DNA of 64,000 nt from Actinacidiphila glaucinigra (GTDB lineage: Bacteria > Actinomycetota > Actinomycetes > Streptomycetales > Streptomycetaceae): assembly GCF_900188405.1 (NCBI RefSeq), contig NZ_FZOF01000009.1, positions 124,001-188,000 of the forward strand, read 5' to 3'. Shown here piece by piece: positions 57,526 to 64,000 of this stretch. The notes beneath the pieces are model-generated. The model was not told where the DNA came from. It saw nothing but the letters and a program-made list of their open reading frames with translations, and did no database searches. The first letter of the stretch is position 1, and each line of letters starts with the position of its first letter. Both the position numbers and the translations under genes were made by a program.

Positions 57526-58427
57526 GACAGTACGGCCTTTCGGTAGCGGCGCATCAGCAGGCCGAAGGAGCCGGCGATCACGGCGAGGAGGACGAGGAGG
57601 TAGACCGTGCCGACGACCGCGTCCTTCGGACCCGCGCCCTCGGGGAAGCTGGAGGTCGCGCCCAGCCACCAGGTCTGCGCGCCGTCGATCAGCGTGATCG
57701 GCGAGAACAGTCCCAGCCAGCCGATCACGTCGGCGTTGCCGTTGATCGAGGCGACGCCCTGCACGCTGGTCACCGCGCCGTACGAGAGCGTGAACACCGC
57801 GATGACCGCGGCGACGCCGAAGCCCCGGCGCGGCGTCAGCGCCGCGATGACCAGGCCGATGCCCGAGAACAGCATCGACAGCAGCAGCGCGGCGAGCATC
57901 GCCTTGGCGAAGCCCGCGCTCTGGTCGCTCACGTCGAACTTGGCCAGCAGCGCCCCGATGTACATGACCAGCAGCGGCGTCCCGGTCAGGATGAACAGCG
58001 CCGTGGTCAGCGCCGCGAACTTCGACGCGACGTAGTCGACCGCCTCGATCGGACGGGAGAAGTACAGCGGGGTCGTCTTGAACCGCAGGTCGAGCGAGAC
58101 GGACTGCGGGGCCTGCGCGGCCAGGTAGAGACCGATGACCGCCTGCATGATGATCACGTACTGGGTGTACTCGATCGGCAGCTTGGTCGCCTTGGTGCCG
58201 ATCGCCACCGCGACCATGATCGCGGCCGGACCGCACATCACGGCCAGCAGGATCATCGGCAGCACCTTGGACTTCGCCGACCGGCCGAGCCCGTACGCGC
58301 TGCGCAGGCTCTGGACGTACAGCGACTTGCGCGCGTAGCCACGGCCCAGGCGCGGGCCGTCGTAGTGCCGGTAGCCGATGTCGTGGATGACGTCGGCGGC
58401 GGGCGGCCTGCCCTCAAGCTGCGTCAT
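57522..58427 (-). CDS. ABC-2 type transporter permease
   Basis: A 301-residue permease with six to seven helices after a 50-residue cytoplasmic N-terminus (DVIHDIGYRHYDGPRLGRGY). The elbow FKTTPLYFSRPIEAVDYVAS is typical of ABC-2 proteins. It overlaps the upstream ATPase gene by 14 nt and the downstream one by 4 nt, so all are translated together. Partner of the ATPase at 58414. Confidence 0.9.
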   Translation of the reverse strand: MTQLEGRPPAADVIHDIGYRHYDGPRLGRGYARKSLYVQSLRSAYGLGRSAKSKVLPMILLAVMCGPAAIMVAVAIGTKATKLPIEYTQYVIIMQAVIGLYLAAQAPQSVSLDLRFKTTPLYFSRPIEAVDYVASKFAALTTALFILTGTPLLVMYIGALLAKFDVSDQSAGFAKAMLAALLLSMLFSGIGLVIAALTPRRGFGVAAVIAVFTLSYGAVTSVQGVASINGNADVIGWLGLFSPITLIDGAQTWWLGATSSFPEGAGPKDAVVGTVYLLVLLAVIAGSFGLLMRRYRKAVLS

Positions 58428-59328
58428 GCTCGTCCCCTCCCCGGAAGATCTCGGCGATGCGGTGCCGGTGCTGCTCCATGCGCACCAGGCCCGTGCCGAG
58501 CTCCGCGACCGCGTCGCGGACCGCGTCGTACGTCTCGTCCCCGTCGATGTCGACCATGATCAGCCGGCCGTCCGCGTGCGCGTTGAGCCCGGCGGCGGTC
58601 AGCTTCTCCACCAGCTCGTCCTCGTGCTCGGTGACCTCGACGGTGAGCGAGGCGGTCGCCTGGGTGAAGTCGCTGGTCGAGGAGGAGCGCAGGAGGGAGC
58701 CGCCGTCGATGACGACGATGTGGTCGCTGGTGCGCTCCAGTTCACCGAGCAGGTGGGAGGTGACCAGCACGGAGATCCCGAACTCGGTGTGCACGCGCCG
58801 GATCAGTTCGAGCATGTCGTCGCGGCCGACGGGGTCCAGCCCGTTCGTCGGCTCGTCGAGCAGCACCAGCCGGGGATCGTGGACCAGCGCCTGGGCCAGC
58901 TTCACCCGCTGTTTCATGCCCGTGGAGTACCCGCCCATGGGGCGGTACCGCTCCTCGTACAGGCCGACGTGGCGGAGCGTGTCCGCGGTGCGCTCGCGCG
59001 CGGCGGACGGCGGCAGCCCCGAGATACGGGCCATGTGGACGACGAACTCCGTCGCCGACACGTCAGGGGGCAGGCAGTCGTGCTCCGGCATGTAGCCCAC
59101 ATGGGCGCGGATCGCCGCGCCCTCTGTCGCCACATCCATGCCCAGGACGGCAGCCCGGCCTTCCGTGGCCGGCGCCAACCCCAGGAGGATCTTGATCAGG
59201 GTCGACTTGCCGGCTCCGTTGGCACCGACCAACCCGGTCACGCCGGGTGCGATGTCGACGGTGAGCCGGTCCAGAGCGGTCACCCTCGGGTACCGCTTCG
59301 TCAGGCTTTCGGTAGCGATCACAGTCAC
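58414..59328 (-). CDS. ABC transporter ATP-binding protein
   Basis: A 304-residue ATPase with Walker A GLVGANGAGKSTLIKILLGL, signature YSTGMKQRVKLAQALV, Walker B LVLLDEPTNGLDP and H-loop VLVTSHLLGELERTSDH. First gene of the four-gene ATPase-permease-ATPase-permease operon, the layout I recall for SCO3956-3959. The two ATPases are paralogues, so the complex may be a heterodimer or two exporters duplicated in place. GTG 59328 is the family start; its ribosome site is weak. Confidence 0.93.
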   Translation of the reverse strand: MTVIATESLTKRYPRVTALDRLTVDIAPGVTGLVGANGAGKSTLIKILLGLAPATEGRAAVLGMDVATEGAAIRAHVGYMPEHDCLPPDVSATEFVVHMARISGLPPSAARERTADTLRHVGLYEERYRPMGGYSTGMKQRVKLAQALVHDPRLVLLDEPTNGLDPVGRDDMLELIRRVHTEFGISVLVTSHLLGELERTSDHIVVIDGGSLLRSSSTSDFTQATASLTVEVTEHEDELVEKLTAAGLNAHADGRLIMVDIDGDETYDAVRDAVAELGTGLVRMEQHRHRIAEIFRGGDEHDAA

Positions 59329-59468
59329 GCCACGAACCTAGTGGCGCGGGCCACACCCCGTCGTCACTCTGGGGGGCGGTTGTGCGTAGTCCTTGGGGTT
59401 GACTTCCCCGTAGGGGAGGCGATGCGGTGCGTCCGTCTTGCCGGGGTTCCTCCTGCGGGTCGCGCGGT

Positions 59469-60137
59469 TCAGCCGTGGCGGGGCGTCGTCCGGGAGCACG
59501 GTCGGCTCCACCGGTCGACCCCGACGGGCCGGACCCCGCGGTGGTGCCGCGTGGCGCTGCGTCGGGTCGTGGGGTGCGGGTGCGGGTGCGGGTGCGGGTG
59601 CGGGTGCGGATGCACGGGTGTGCGTGTGCCGCGCTCGCGCGGGGGGTGCGTGGGTGTGCGGTGCTCGATCGTGCGGTACGTCGGTGCGCTGTGCTCGGTC
59701 GTGTGGTGCTCGGTCGTGCGGTGCGGGCGTGGGCCTGCTTCGCCGTCGAACGCGGGCGGGCCGGCGACCGGACGGTCCGTGGCCCGCGGATGGTGCCGGG
59801 TCGAGCCGGCGGTGACCGTCACAGCCTCGGGGGTGCGGGTCGTCTCCGGCATCCTCGTCCTCGTCCTCGTCCTCGTGCTCGTGCTCTGGGTGGTGCTCCG
59901 GGTCGTACTGGGGGCGGTGCTGGGGATGGAGCTGGAGGTGGAGCTCACTGCCGTGCTCCGGCCCGGGCCGGTGTGTGCGCCCGTCGTCCGGGGCGTCCGG
60001 ACGGTTCCGCTGGAGCGGGCGCCGTGTCCGGCGCCGTGGTGGTGCGTGGAATCCGGGGTCGGGACGGCTTGACGTCCCGTCAACGGGGGCCGTGCGGCAC
60101 GTCGTACCGGCTGGTCACACGCGTCCGCGGCGGTCAT
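59469..60137 (-). CDS. Low-complexity Thr/Arg/His/Pro-rich protein, possible gene
   Basis: A 222-codon frame whose ATG (60135-60137) overlaps the TGA of the upstream gene as ATGA, the coupling seen in real operons here. The predicted product is disordered: a Ser/Thr/Arg tract (STAPSTTRSTTQSTSTRTRT) and a C-terminal HPHPHPHPHPHPHP run with metal-binding look. Third positions are GC-rich in this frame, but also in the plus-strand frame sharing them, and two hexamer repeats lie inside, so composition alone cannot prove coding. Treat as tentative. Confidence 0.4.
   Translation of the reverse strand: MTAADACDQPVRRAARPPLTGRQAVPTPDSTHHHGAGHGARSSGTVRTPRTTGAHTGPGRSTAVSSTSSSIPSTAPSTTRSTTQSTSTRTRTRTRMPETTRTPEAVTVTAGSTRHHPRATDRPVAGPPAFDGEAGPRPHRTTEHHTTEHSAPTYRTIEHRTPTHPPRERGTRTPVHPHPHPHPHPHPHPTTRRSATRHHRGVRPVGVDRWSRPCSRTTPRHG
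59573..59608. repeat. GGTGCG hexamer tandem repeat, six copies
   Basis: Six perfect head-to-tail GGTGCG units. In the tentative minus-strand gene they encode His-Pro pairs; the number of units probably varies by slippage. Confidence 0.95.
59852..59887. repeat. TCCTCG hexamer tandem repeat, four perfect plus two imperfect copies
   Basis: TCCTCG x4 (59852-59875) continues as TGCTCG, TGCTCT. In the tentative minus-strand gene it encodes Arg-Thr pairs. Confidence 0.9.
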
Positions 60138-60772
60138 GCGCAGAGCGCCCACTCGCGGCGGGGGGTACGGGCCGGGGCCTCGGTGATGTCGCTCAGCGCG
60201 GGGTCGAGGCCGGCGTCGCCGATCGGACGGGTGCGCACGCGGGCCACGGGCGAGGCGCCGTGGGCCTCGGCGCGGATGCGCTGCTTCATCGTCGGCGGCA
60301 GGGAGTGGGCGTCGGCCGCGGCGGTCAGGCAGGGCGCCGGGACGAAGGGGACGGACGGCTCGGGCACGACGGGCTCGTCGCGGTACGGCGTGAGGGACGA
60401 CGGACGCAACGACCGATGCGACGAACTGCGGGACGCGTTGCGGGACGACGGGACCTCGGGTGTGCGTCCGCCGGCTCCGGCACGGAGTCCTGGTTCACCA
60501 TGGAGCCCTGGTTCGACACGGAGTCCCGGCCCGGACGCGGCGGCGCCCACGGCCACCGGTTGTGGTGCCGGTTCCGTTCGCGGAGCCGGTGCCCAGTGGC
60601 GCACCGCCTCGGCGGTGGGCAGGAACCGGGTGCCGGGGACGGCTTCCGGTCGCGGCGCGGCCGGAGCCGTGCTACGCGACGCCGGGACGGCGAACCCGAA
60701 GTACGCGACCATCTTGAGCAGGAGCGTCACGAAGACGTCCCAGAACGTCCTGACACGGGTGTTGGCAGCCAT
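60134..60772 (-). CDS. Protein with conserved-looking hydrophobic N-terminus and long disordered tail
   Basis: A 212-residue protein. The first 35 residues (MAANTRVRTFWDVFVTLLLK then MVAYFGFAVPA) form a basic-then-hydrophobic helix resembling the short N-terminal segment of a group of Streptomyces proteins (DUF6344-like, from memory). The rest is Pro/Ala/Arg-rich and disordered, with a second ordered stretch near 150-180 (LTAAADAHSLPPTMKQRIRA). It may be membrane-attached through the N-terminus. It could be secreted, but no cleavage site is clear. Function unknown. Confidence 0.65.
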   Translation of the reverse strand: MAANTRVRTFWDVFVTLLLKMVAYFGFAVPASRSTAPAAPRPEAVPGTRFLPTAEAVRHWAPAPRTEPAPQPVAVGAAASGPGLRVEPGLHGEPGLRAGAGGRTPEVPSSRNASRSSSHRSLRPSSLTPYRDEPVVPEPSVPFVPAPCLTAAADAHSLPPTMKQRIRAEAHGASPVARVRTRPIGDAGLDPALSDITEAPARTPRREWALCA

Positions 60773-61166
60773 GACCTCTCACTTCCTTCGGTGAGTCGGG
60801 AGCGACTAATCCGATGATGCGGAAGTGAGCACGAAATCCTCGGTGCCGCACCCCGAGGATGCCGATATTCCGATCAACACCACCCGGGTGGCCGAGCTGT
60901 GCCCCGGCCGGCCGCTCCGGCGACGGCCTTTCTGCGAGGCGCGCCCCGAGTTGCGGCTCCCCACCACCGGGGGTATCCGCGGCGTCGGCCGCGGCAAAGA
61001 CGCCGCCGACGGCGTCCGCAAGGGAGTCCAGGGTCCCGTGGCGTGCGGAGGCGCCGGCCGGCCGGGCGCGGCTCGCCGACGGGTTTCCACCGGACGGCGG
61101 CTGCCGCCCTGACCACCCCAGTACTTCGGCCCGGGCGGGCAACAGCCACCCCGTAGGGTGGGGAAC
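60773..61166. other. 394-nt intergenic region without a gene
   Basis: It lies between divergent genes. I see no convincing coding pattern. It contains an imperfect inverted repeat CCTCGGTG...CACCCCGAGG near 60838-60857 and ends with TAGGGT at 61154-61159, the likely -10 for the LLM gene. Confidence 0.4.
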
Positions 61167-62057
61167 ATGCGCCTGAGCACTGTGATTCTGCCGATCTACC
61201 GCTGGCACGAGCAGGGGCGGAAGGTCTGGCGACGGGCCGAGGAGCTCGGCTTCCACACCGCCTACACCTACGACCATCTGTCGTGGCGGAGCTTCCGGGA
61301 CGGCCCGTGGTTCGGGGCGGTCCCGACGCTGACGGCGGCGGCCGCGGCGACGGAGCGGATCCGGCTGGGCACGCTCGTCACCTCCCCGAACTTCCGGCAC
61401 CCGGTGACGCTCGCCAAGGAGCTGATCACCCTCGACGACGTCAGCGGCGGGCGGCTGACGCTCGGCATCGGCGCCGGCGGGGTGGGCTACGACGCGACCG
61501 CGCTCGGCCAGGTGGCGTGGACGCCGCGGGAACGGGCCGACCGCTTCGGCGAGTTCGTCACCGTGCTGGACCGGCTGCTGACGGAGCCGGTGGTGAGTCA
61601 GGAGGGCGAGTTCTACTCGGCGCACGAGGTGCGGAACATCCCCGGCTGCACGCAGCGTCCGCGGCTGCCCTTCGCGGTGGCGGCGACGGGCCCGCGCGGG
61701 CTGCGGCTGGCGGCCCGCTACGGCCAGGCCTGGGTGACCTACGGAGACCCGAAGGGCCCGGCGGACGTGCCCGTGGACAAGTGCCCCGAGGTCGTCTCGC
61801 GCCAGTACGACCAGCTGGAGATCGCCTGCGCGGAGATCGAGCGCGACCCGGGCGAGCTCGACCGCGTCCTGCTGACCGGCTCCACGGCCGAGCGCCCGCT
61901 GGAGTCGCTCGACGCCTTCGTCGACTTCGCGGGCCGCTACGCGGAGGTCGGCATCACGGAGATCGTGCTCCACTGGCCGGTGCCGGACTCCGTCTACGCG
62001 GCGGACGAGAAGGTCTTCGAGCGCATCGCGACCGAGGCGCCGGCCCAGCTCAGTTGA
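61167..62057 (+). CDS. LLM-class F420-dependent oxidoreductase
   Basis: A 296-residue luciferase-like TIM barrel with MRLSTVILPIYRWHEQGRKV, HTAYTYDHLSWRSFRDGPWF, RIRLGTLVTSPNFRHPVTLA and the loop DDVSGGRLTLGIGAGGVGYD, all typical of F420-dependent enzymes. The substrate is unknown. TAGGGT ends 7 nt before the ATG (61167) and a run of G in between may double as a weak ribosome site; leaderless start likely. It differs from the LLM protein at 14312, belonging to another subfamily. It overlaps the convergent DUF6083 gene by 8 nt. Confidence 0.92.
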   Translation: MRLSTVILPIYRWHEQGRKVWRRAEELGFHTAYTYDHLSWRSFRDGPWFGAVPTLTAAAAATERIRLGTLVTSPNFRHPVTLAKELITLDDVSGGRLTLGIGAGGVGYDATALGQVAWTPRERADRFGEFVTVLDRLLTEPVVSQEGEFYSAHEVRNIPGCTQRPRLPFAVAATGPRGLRLAARYGQAWVTYGDPKGPADVPVDKCPEVVSRQYDQLEIACAEIERDPGELDRVLLTGSTAERPLESLDAFVDFAGRYAEVGITEIVLHWPVPDSVYAADEKVFERIATEAPAQLS

Positions 62058-62466
62058 GCCGGCGGCGGGCGTTGCGCCGCCACTGGCCGAGCAGCACGGG
62101 CGACGCCGCGGGCGGCGGGCCCGCGGGGCAGACGTCGGAATGGCTGATCCGGCAGGTGTCGGAGGGGACGGTGGCCCGCAGGTTGACCGCCGTGCCGTCA
62201 CCCGCGACCCGCCAGCGGCGGCCGGCCGGGACGGCCCCCAGGGGCCACTCGCCGGGCTCGACCAGGATCCAGTGTCCTCCGGCGGTGCGGTGGCGGTATG
62301 CGGCGCAGGCGCACCGGCCGCAGGTCGTGGCGGTGCCGCCCGCCGGATCGGCGACGGGTATCCCGGCGCGCGCGGCCAGCCGGATGCCGTCCACGACCGT
62401 CGGCAAAGCGTCGGCCAGGAGCACCGGTTCCCGGTCGGGCTGCTCTTCACAACGCACAAGGGCCAT
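62050..62466 (-). CDS. DUF6083-type zinc-binding protein
   Basis: A 138-residue streptomycete protein. CGRCACAAYRHRTAGGHWIL carries a CxxCxC knuckle and the family's arginine/His pattern, followed by EPGEWPLGAVPAGRRWRVAG and SDTCRISHSDVCP, a second Cys pair. Likely a small zinc-ribbon domain; role unknown. It starts with ATG 62466, and its stop lies inside the convergent LLM gene. Confidence 0.8.
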   Translation of the reverse strand: MALVRCEEQPDREPVLLADALPTVVDGIRLAARAGIPVADPAGGTATTCGRCACAAYRHRTAGGHWILVEPGEWPLGAVPAGRRWRVAGDGTAVNLRATVPSDTCRISHSDVCPAGPPPAASPVLLGQWRRNARRRLN

Positions 62467-62588
62467 GGCGTGATGGTGGCAGCAGGCACTGACAACCCGG
62501 CACCGGCGACGGCGACGGAGAGTGTGGCGGTCATCGCACTCCGCACCCGCCTGCTGTCATATGCATCCACATGGGGGACCATGGGGCG

Positions 62589-63449
62589 GTGACCTCAGCC
62601 ACCCAGCATCCCCGGACCCCGGACGCCACCCTCGCGGCCCCCGCGCCGCGGCTGATCGCCACCGACCTGGACGGCACGCTCCTGCGCGACGACAAGACCG
62701 TTTCGGCCCGTACGATCGCCGCGCTGGCGGACGCGGAGGCCGCGGGCATCGAGGTCTTCTTCGTCACGGGGCGGCCCGCACGGTGGATGGACGTCGTCGC
62801 CGCGCACACCGCCGGCCACGGCATGGCGATATGCGCCAACGGCGCCGCCGTCTACGACCTGCACCGCGGCAGGCGGCTGCTGGCGGCGTACCCCCTCGAC
62901 CCGCGGGACGCCCTCGCGGTCATCGCGGCCCTGCGCACCGCCGTCCCCGGCACGGCCTTCGCCGTCGAGCTGACCGGCGGCTTCGCGTACGAGCCGGACT
63001 ACCCGCCGTACGCCCCCGCCCCCGACGCGGTCGTCGCCCCGGTGGAGGATCTGCTCGACGGCGGGCGGCGGGGCCAGCCCGTGCTGAAGCTGCTGGCCAA
63101 GCACCCCTCCATCGACCCGGACGTCTTCCTGCGCACCGCCCGCGCGGTGGCCGGGGAGCACGCCGAGATCACCCGGTCCAGCCCGTCGGCGCTGCTGGAG
63201 ATCAGCGGCGCCGGGGTCAGCAAGGCGACGACGCTCGCGCGCTGCTGCGCGGACCTCGGCATCTCCGCCGAGGAGGTGGTGGCCTTCGGGGACATGCCCA
63301 ACGACCTCGCCATGCTGTCGTGGGCGGGCACCTCGTACGCCGTCGCCAACGCCCACCCCGACGTGCTGGCCGCCACGACGCACCGCACCGTGGCGAACGA
63401 GGAGGACGGCGTGGCCCGAGTCATCGAGCGGATCCTCGCCGCCCGCTGA
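62589..63449 (+). CDS. HAD-superfamily (Cof-type) phosphatase
   Basis: A 286-residue HAD-IIB hydrolase: motif I LIATDLDGTLLRDDKTV, motif II EVFFVTGRPARWMDVV, the Lys in ISGAGVSKATTLAR and motif IV AFGDMPNDLAMLSWAGTSYA. Paralogue of the enzyme at 53349; both keep all catalytic residues, but cap domains differ. GTG 62589 is preceded by GGGGGA at about 10 nt; ATG 62571 is an alternative without a ribosome site. Confidence 0.92.
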   Translation: MTSATQHPRTPDATLAAPAPRLIATDLDGTLLRDDKTVSARTIAALADAEAAGIEVFFVTGRPARWMDVVAAHTAGHGMAICANGAAVYDLHRGRRLLAAYPLDPRDALAVIAALRTAVPGTAFAVELTGGFAYEPDYPPYAPAPDAVVAPVEDLLDGGRRGQPVLKLLAKHPSIDPDVFLRTARAVAGEHAEITRSSPSALLEISGAGVSKATTLARCCADLGISAEEVVAFGDMPNDLAMLSWAGTSYAVANAHPDVLAATTHRTVANEEDGVARVIERILAAR

Positions 63450-63464
63450 CCCCTCCGGGCCGGC

Positions 63465-64000
63465 TCAGAGGGGCGCCTCCCAGGCGAGCGTGGTGCCCTT
63501 GCCGTCCGGTCCCGGCCCGAAGATGGACTCGCCGCCCAGCGACTCCGCGCGGCGGGCGAGGTTGCGCAGGCCGCTGCGCCGCCCGGTCTCGGGGATGCCG
63601 ACGCCGTCGTCGGAGACGATCAGCCGCACGCCCTCGCGGCCGTCGGAGAGCACGGCGGTGGCGTCGAGCACCACCTCGACCCAGGTGGCGCCGGCGTGCC
63701 GCTGCACATTGGACAGCGCTTCGCGCAGGGCCGCGACGAGGTTGCGGGCGCTGAGCGCGCCGACCCGGTGGTCGACGGGTCCGACGAAGCGCACGGAGGG
63801 CGGGAAGCCGAGGCCGCGGGCGGCGGAGCCGGTCTCGCGCAGCACCTGGGCGCGCAGTCCCGCCGGTGCGTCGTCCCGCGGCTCCTGCTGCAGCGCGAAG
63901 ATCGCCGTCCGCACCTCCTGGATGGTGGCGTCCAGTTCCTCGACCGCGTGCGCGATGCCCTCCTCGGCGTCGGGCGGCAGCGCCTTGCGCCGCGCCCCCT
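63465..64000 (-). CDS. GAF-type two-component histidine kinase, 3' part (truncated by window end)
   Basis: The C-terminal about 178 residues of a DevS/NreB-like kinase (HisKA_3 class). The visible part begins in the dimerisation helix (AVEELDATIQEVRTAIFALQ) and continues into HATPase: N box LREALSNVQRHAGA, G1 box LIVSDDGVGIPE, G2-like SGLRNLARRAESLGG and TTLAWEAPL at the end. The phospho-acceptor His and the GAF sensor domains lie beyond 64000. Such kinases sense redox state, O2 or NO through GAF domains. The frame runs open to the window edge. Confidence 0.9.
   Translation of the reverse strand, partial: GARRKALPPDAEEGIAHAVEELDATIQEVRTAIFALQQEPRDDAPAGLRAQVLRETGSAARGLGFPPSVRFVGPVDHRVGALSARNLVAALREALSNVQRHAGATWVEVVLDATAVLSDGREGVRLIVSDDGVGIPETGRRSGLRNLARRAESLGGESIFGPGPDGKGTTLAWEAPL

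Noticed and set aside
59427..60072. Plus-strand gene with Cys-Gly and Val-Leu repeats
   Set aside because: No start signal; the product (CGCGCGCG, LVLVLVLV) is an artefact of the hexamer repeats, and the minus-strand frame has the coupled start.
60825..61112. 95-codon plus-strand frame in the gap before the LLM gene
   Set aside because: Random-looking composition, no ribosome site, and it runs into the next gene's promoter.
1..64000. CRISPR arrays, insertion sequences or ParB-type parS sites
   Set aside because: No regularly spaced repeats, transposase-like proteins or GTTTCACGTGAAAC-type palindromes were seen.

Overview
The window is a streptomycete-type chromosome segment. It is very GC-rich, third codon positions are almost all G or C, GTG starts and GTGA/ATGA start-stop overlaps are common, and it holds two SigB-type sporulation sigma factors, a spore-wall protein of the NepA kind, F420-dependent enzymes, MEDS/STAS and SpoIIE-type regulators and a Streptomyces-style copper operon. 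From memory, the gene order (sigF, sigN ... SSI-type inhibitor, large PAS protein, fadD, ECF sigma, nepA ... htrA, GDPD ... pepP ... copper genes/dtpA, pheA, serS, HAD, ABC cluster) follows the S. coelicolor core region SCO4035 down to about SCO3956. That would place it in the central core near oriC. This is recalled synteny, not a search result.

Layout. 0.2-3.7 kb: small membrane protein, Dabb protein, sigF, sigN and a secreted Pro/Gly-rich protein. 3.8-16.4 kb: secreted lipase, a large LuxR (LAL) regulator, aldo/keto reductase, a MarR-MFS-YceI cluster in which both the exporter and the YceI protein carry carboxypeptidase-regulatory-like domains, F420-type oxidoreductases, an orphan OmpR regulator, a MEDS-STAS protein and an EF-hand protein. 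16.6-17.0 kb: tRNA-Arg(ACG) and tRNA-Ser(GCU). 17.2-23.5 kb: SSI-type protease inhibitor, a 1112-residue degenerate PAS/kinase/receiver protein, an acyl-CoA ligase and an ECF sigma. 23.7-27.4 kb: a DUF1906 secreted protein and a compact chsH2-chsH1-ltp2 operon (steroid side-chain cleavage). 27.5-30.8 kb: nepA-like gene, multicopper oxidase lipoprotein and proline iminopeptidase.

30.9-34.4 kb is the accessory part: a TraB/FtsK-like conjugative DNA pump and small cargo genes beside an intact tRNA-Ser(UGA) at 34284-34370, with two further partial copies of that tRNA's 3' end and terminator at 32963 and 33193. I read this as a stack of att sites left by successive tRNA-integrating elements (AICE-like), now mostly decayed.

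34.4-44.4 kb: HtrA-like protease, GDPD, two HATPase (anti-sigma-like) proteins, a SEC-C protein, a PrimPol-like protein, a SpoIIE-type phosphatase lacking one metal-binding Asp, and an aminopeptidase P. 44.6-50.5 kb: a copper-trafficking run (His/Met-rich membrane protein, YcnI, Sco, ECuC/PCuAC, CopC-CopD fusion, Tat-exported DyP peroxidase). 50.6-54.2 kb: pheA, a 584-nt gap packed with DnaA boxes, serS and a HAD phosphatase. 54.1-59.3 kb: rhomboid-like protein, YceI and a four-gene ABC-2 transporter operon. 59.5-64.0 kb: two odd low-complexity coding regions, an LLM oxidoreductase, a DUF6083 protein, a second HAD phosphatase and the 3' part of a GAF-type histidine kinase that runs off the window.

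Connecting themes: SigF/SigN, the two HATPase proteins, the STAS protein and the SpoIIE-like protein are all partner-switching parts; sigN and its presumed target nepA share the window; and several genes have a TANNNT -10 box only 6-8 nt before the start codon, pointing to leaderless mRNAs.
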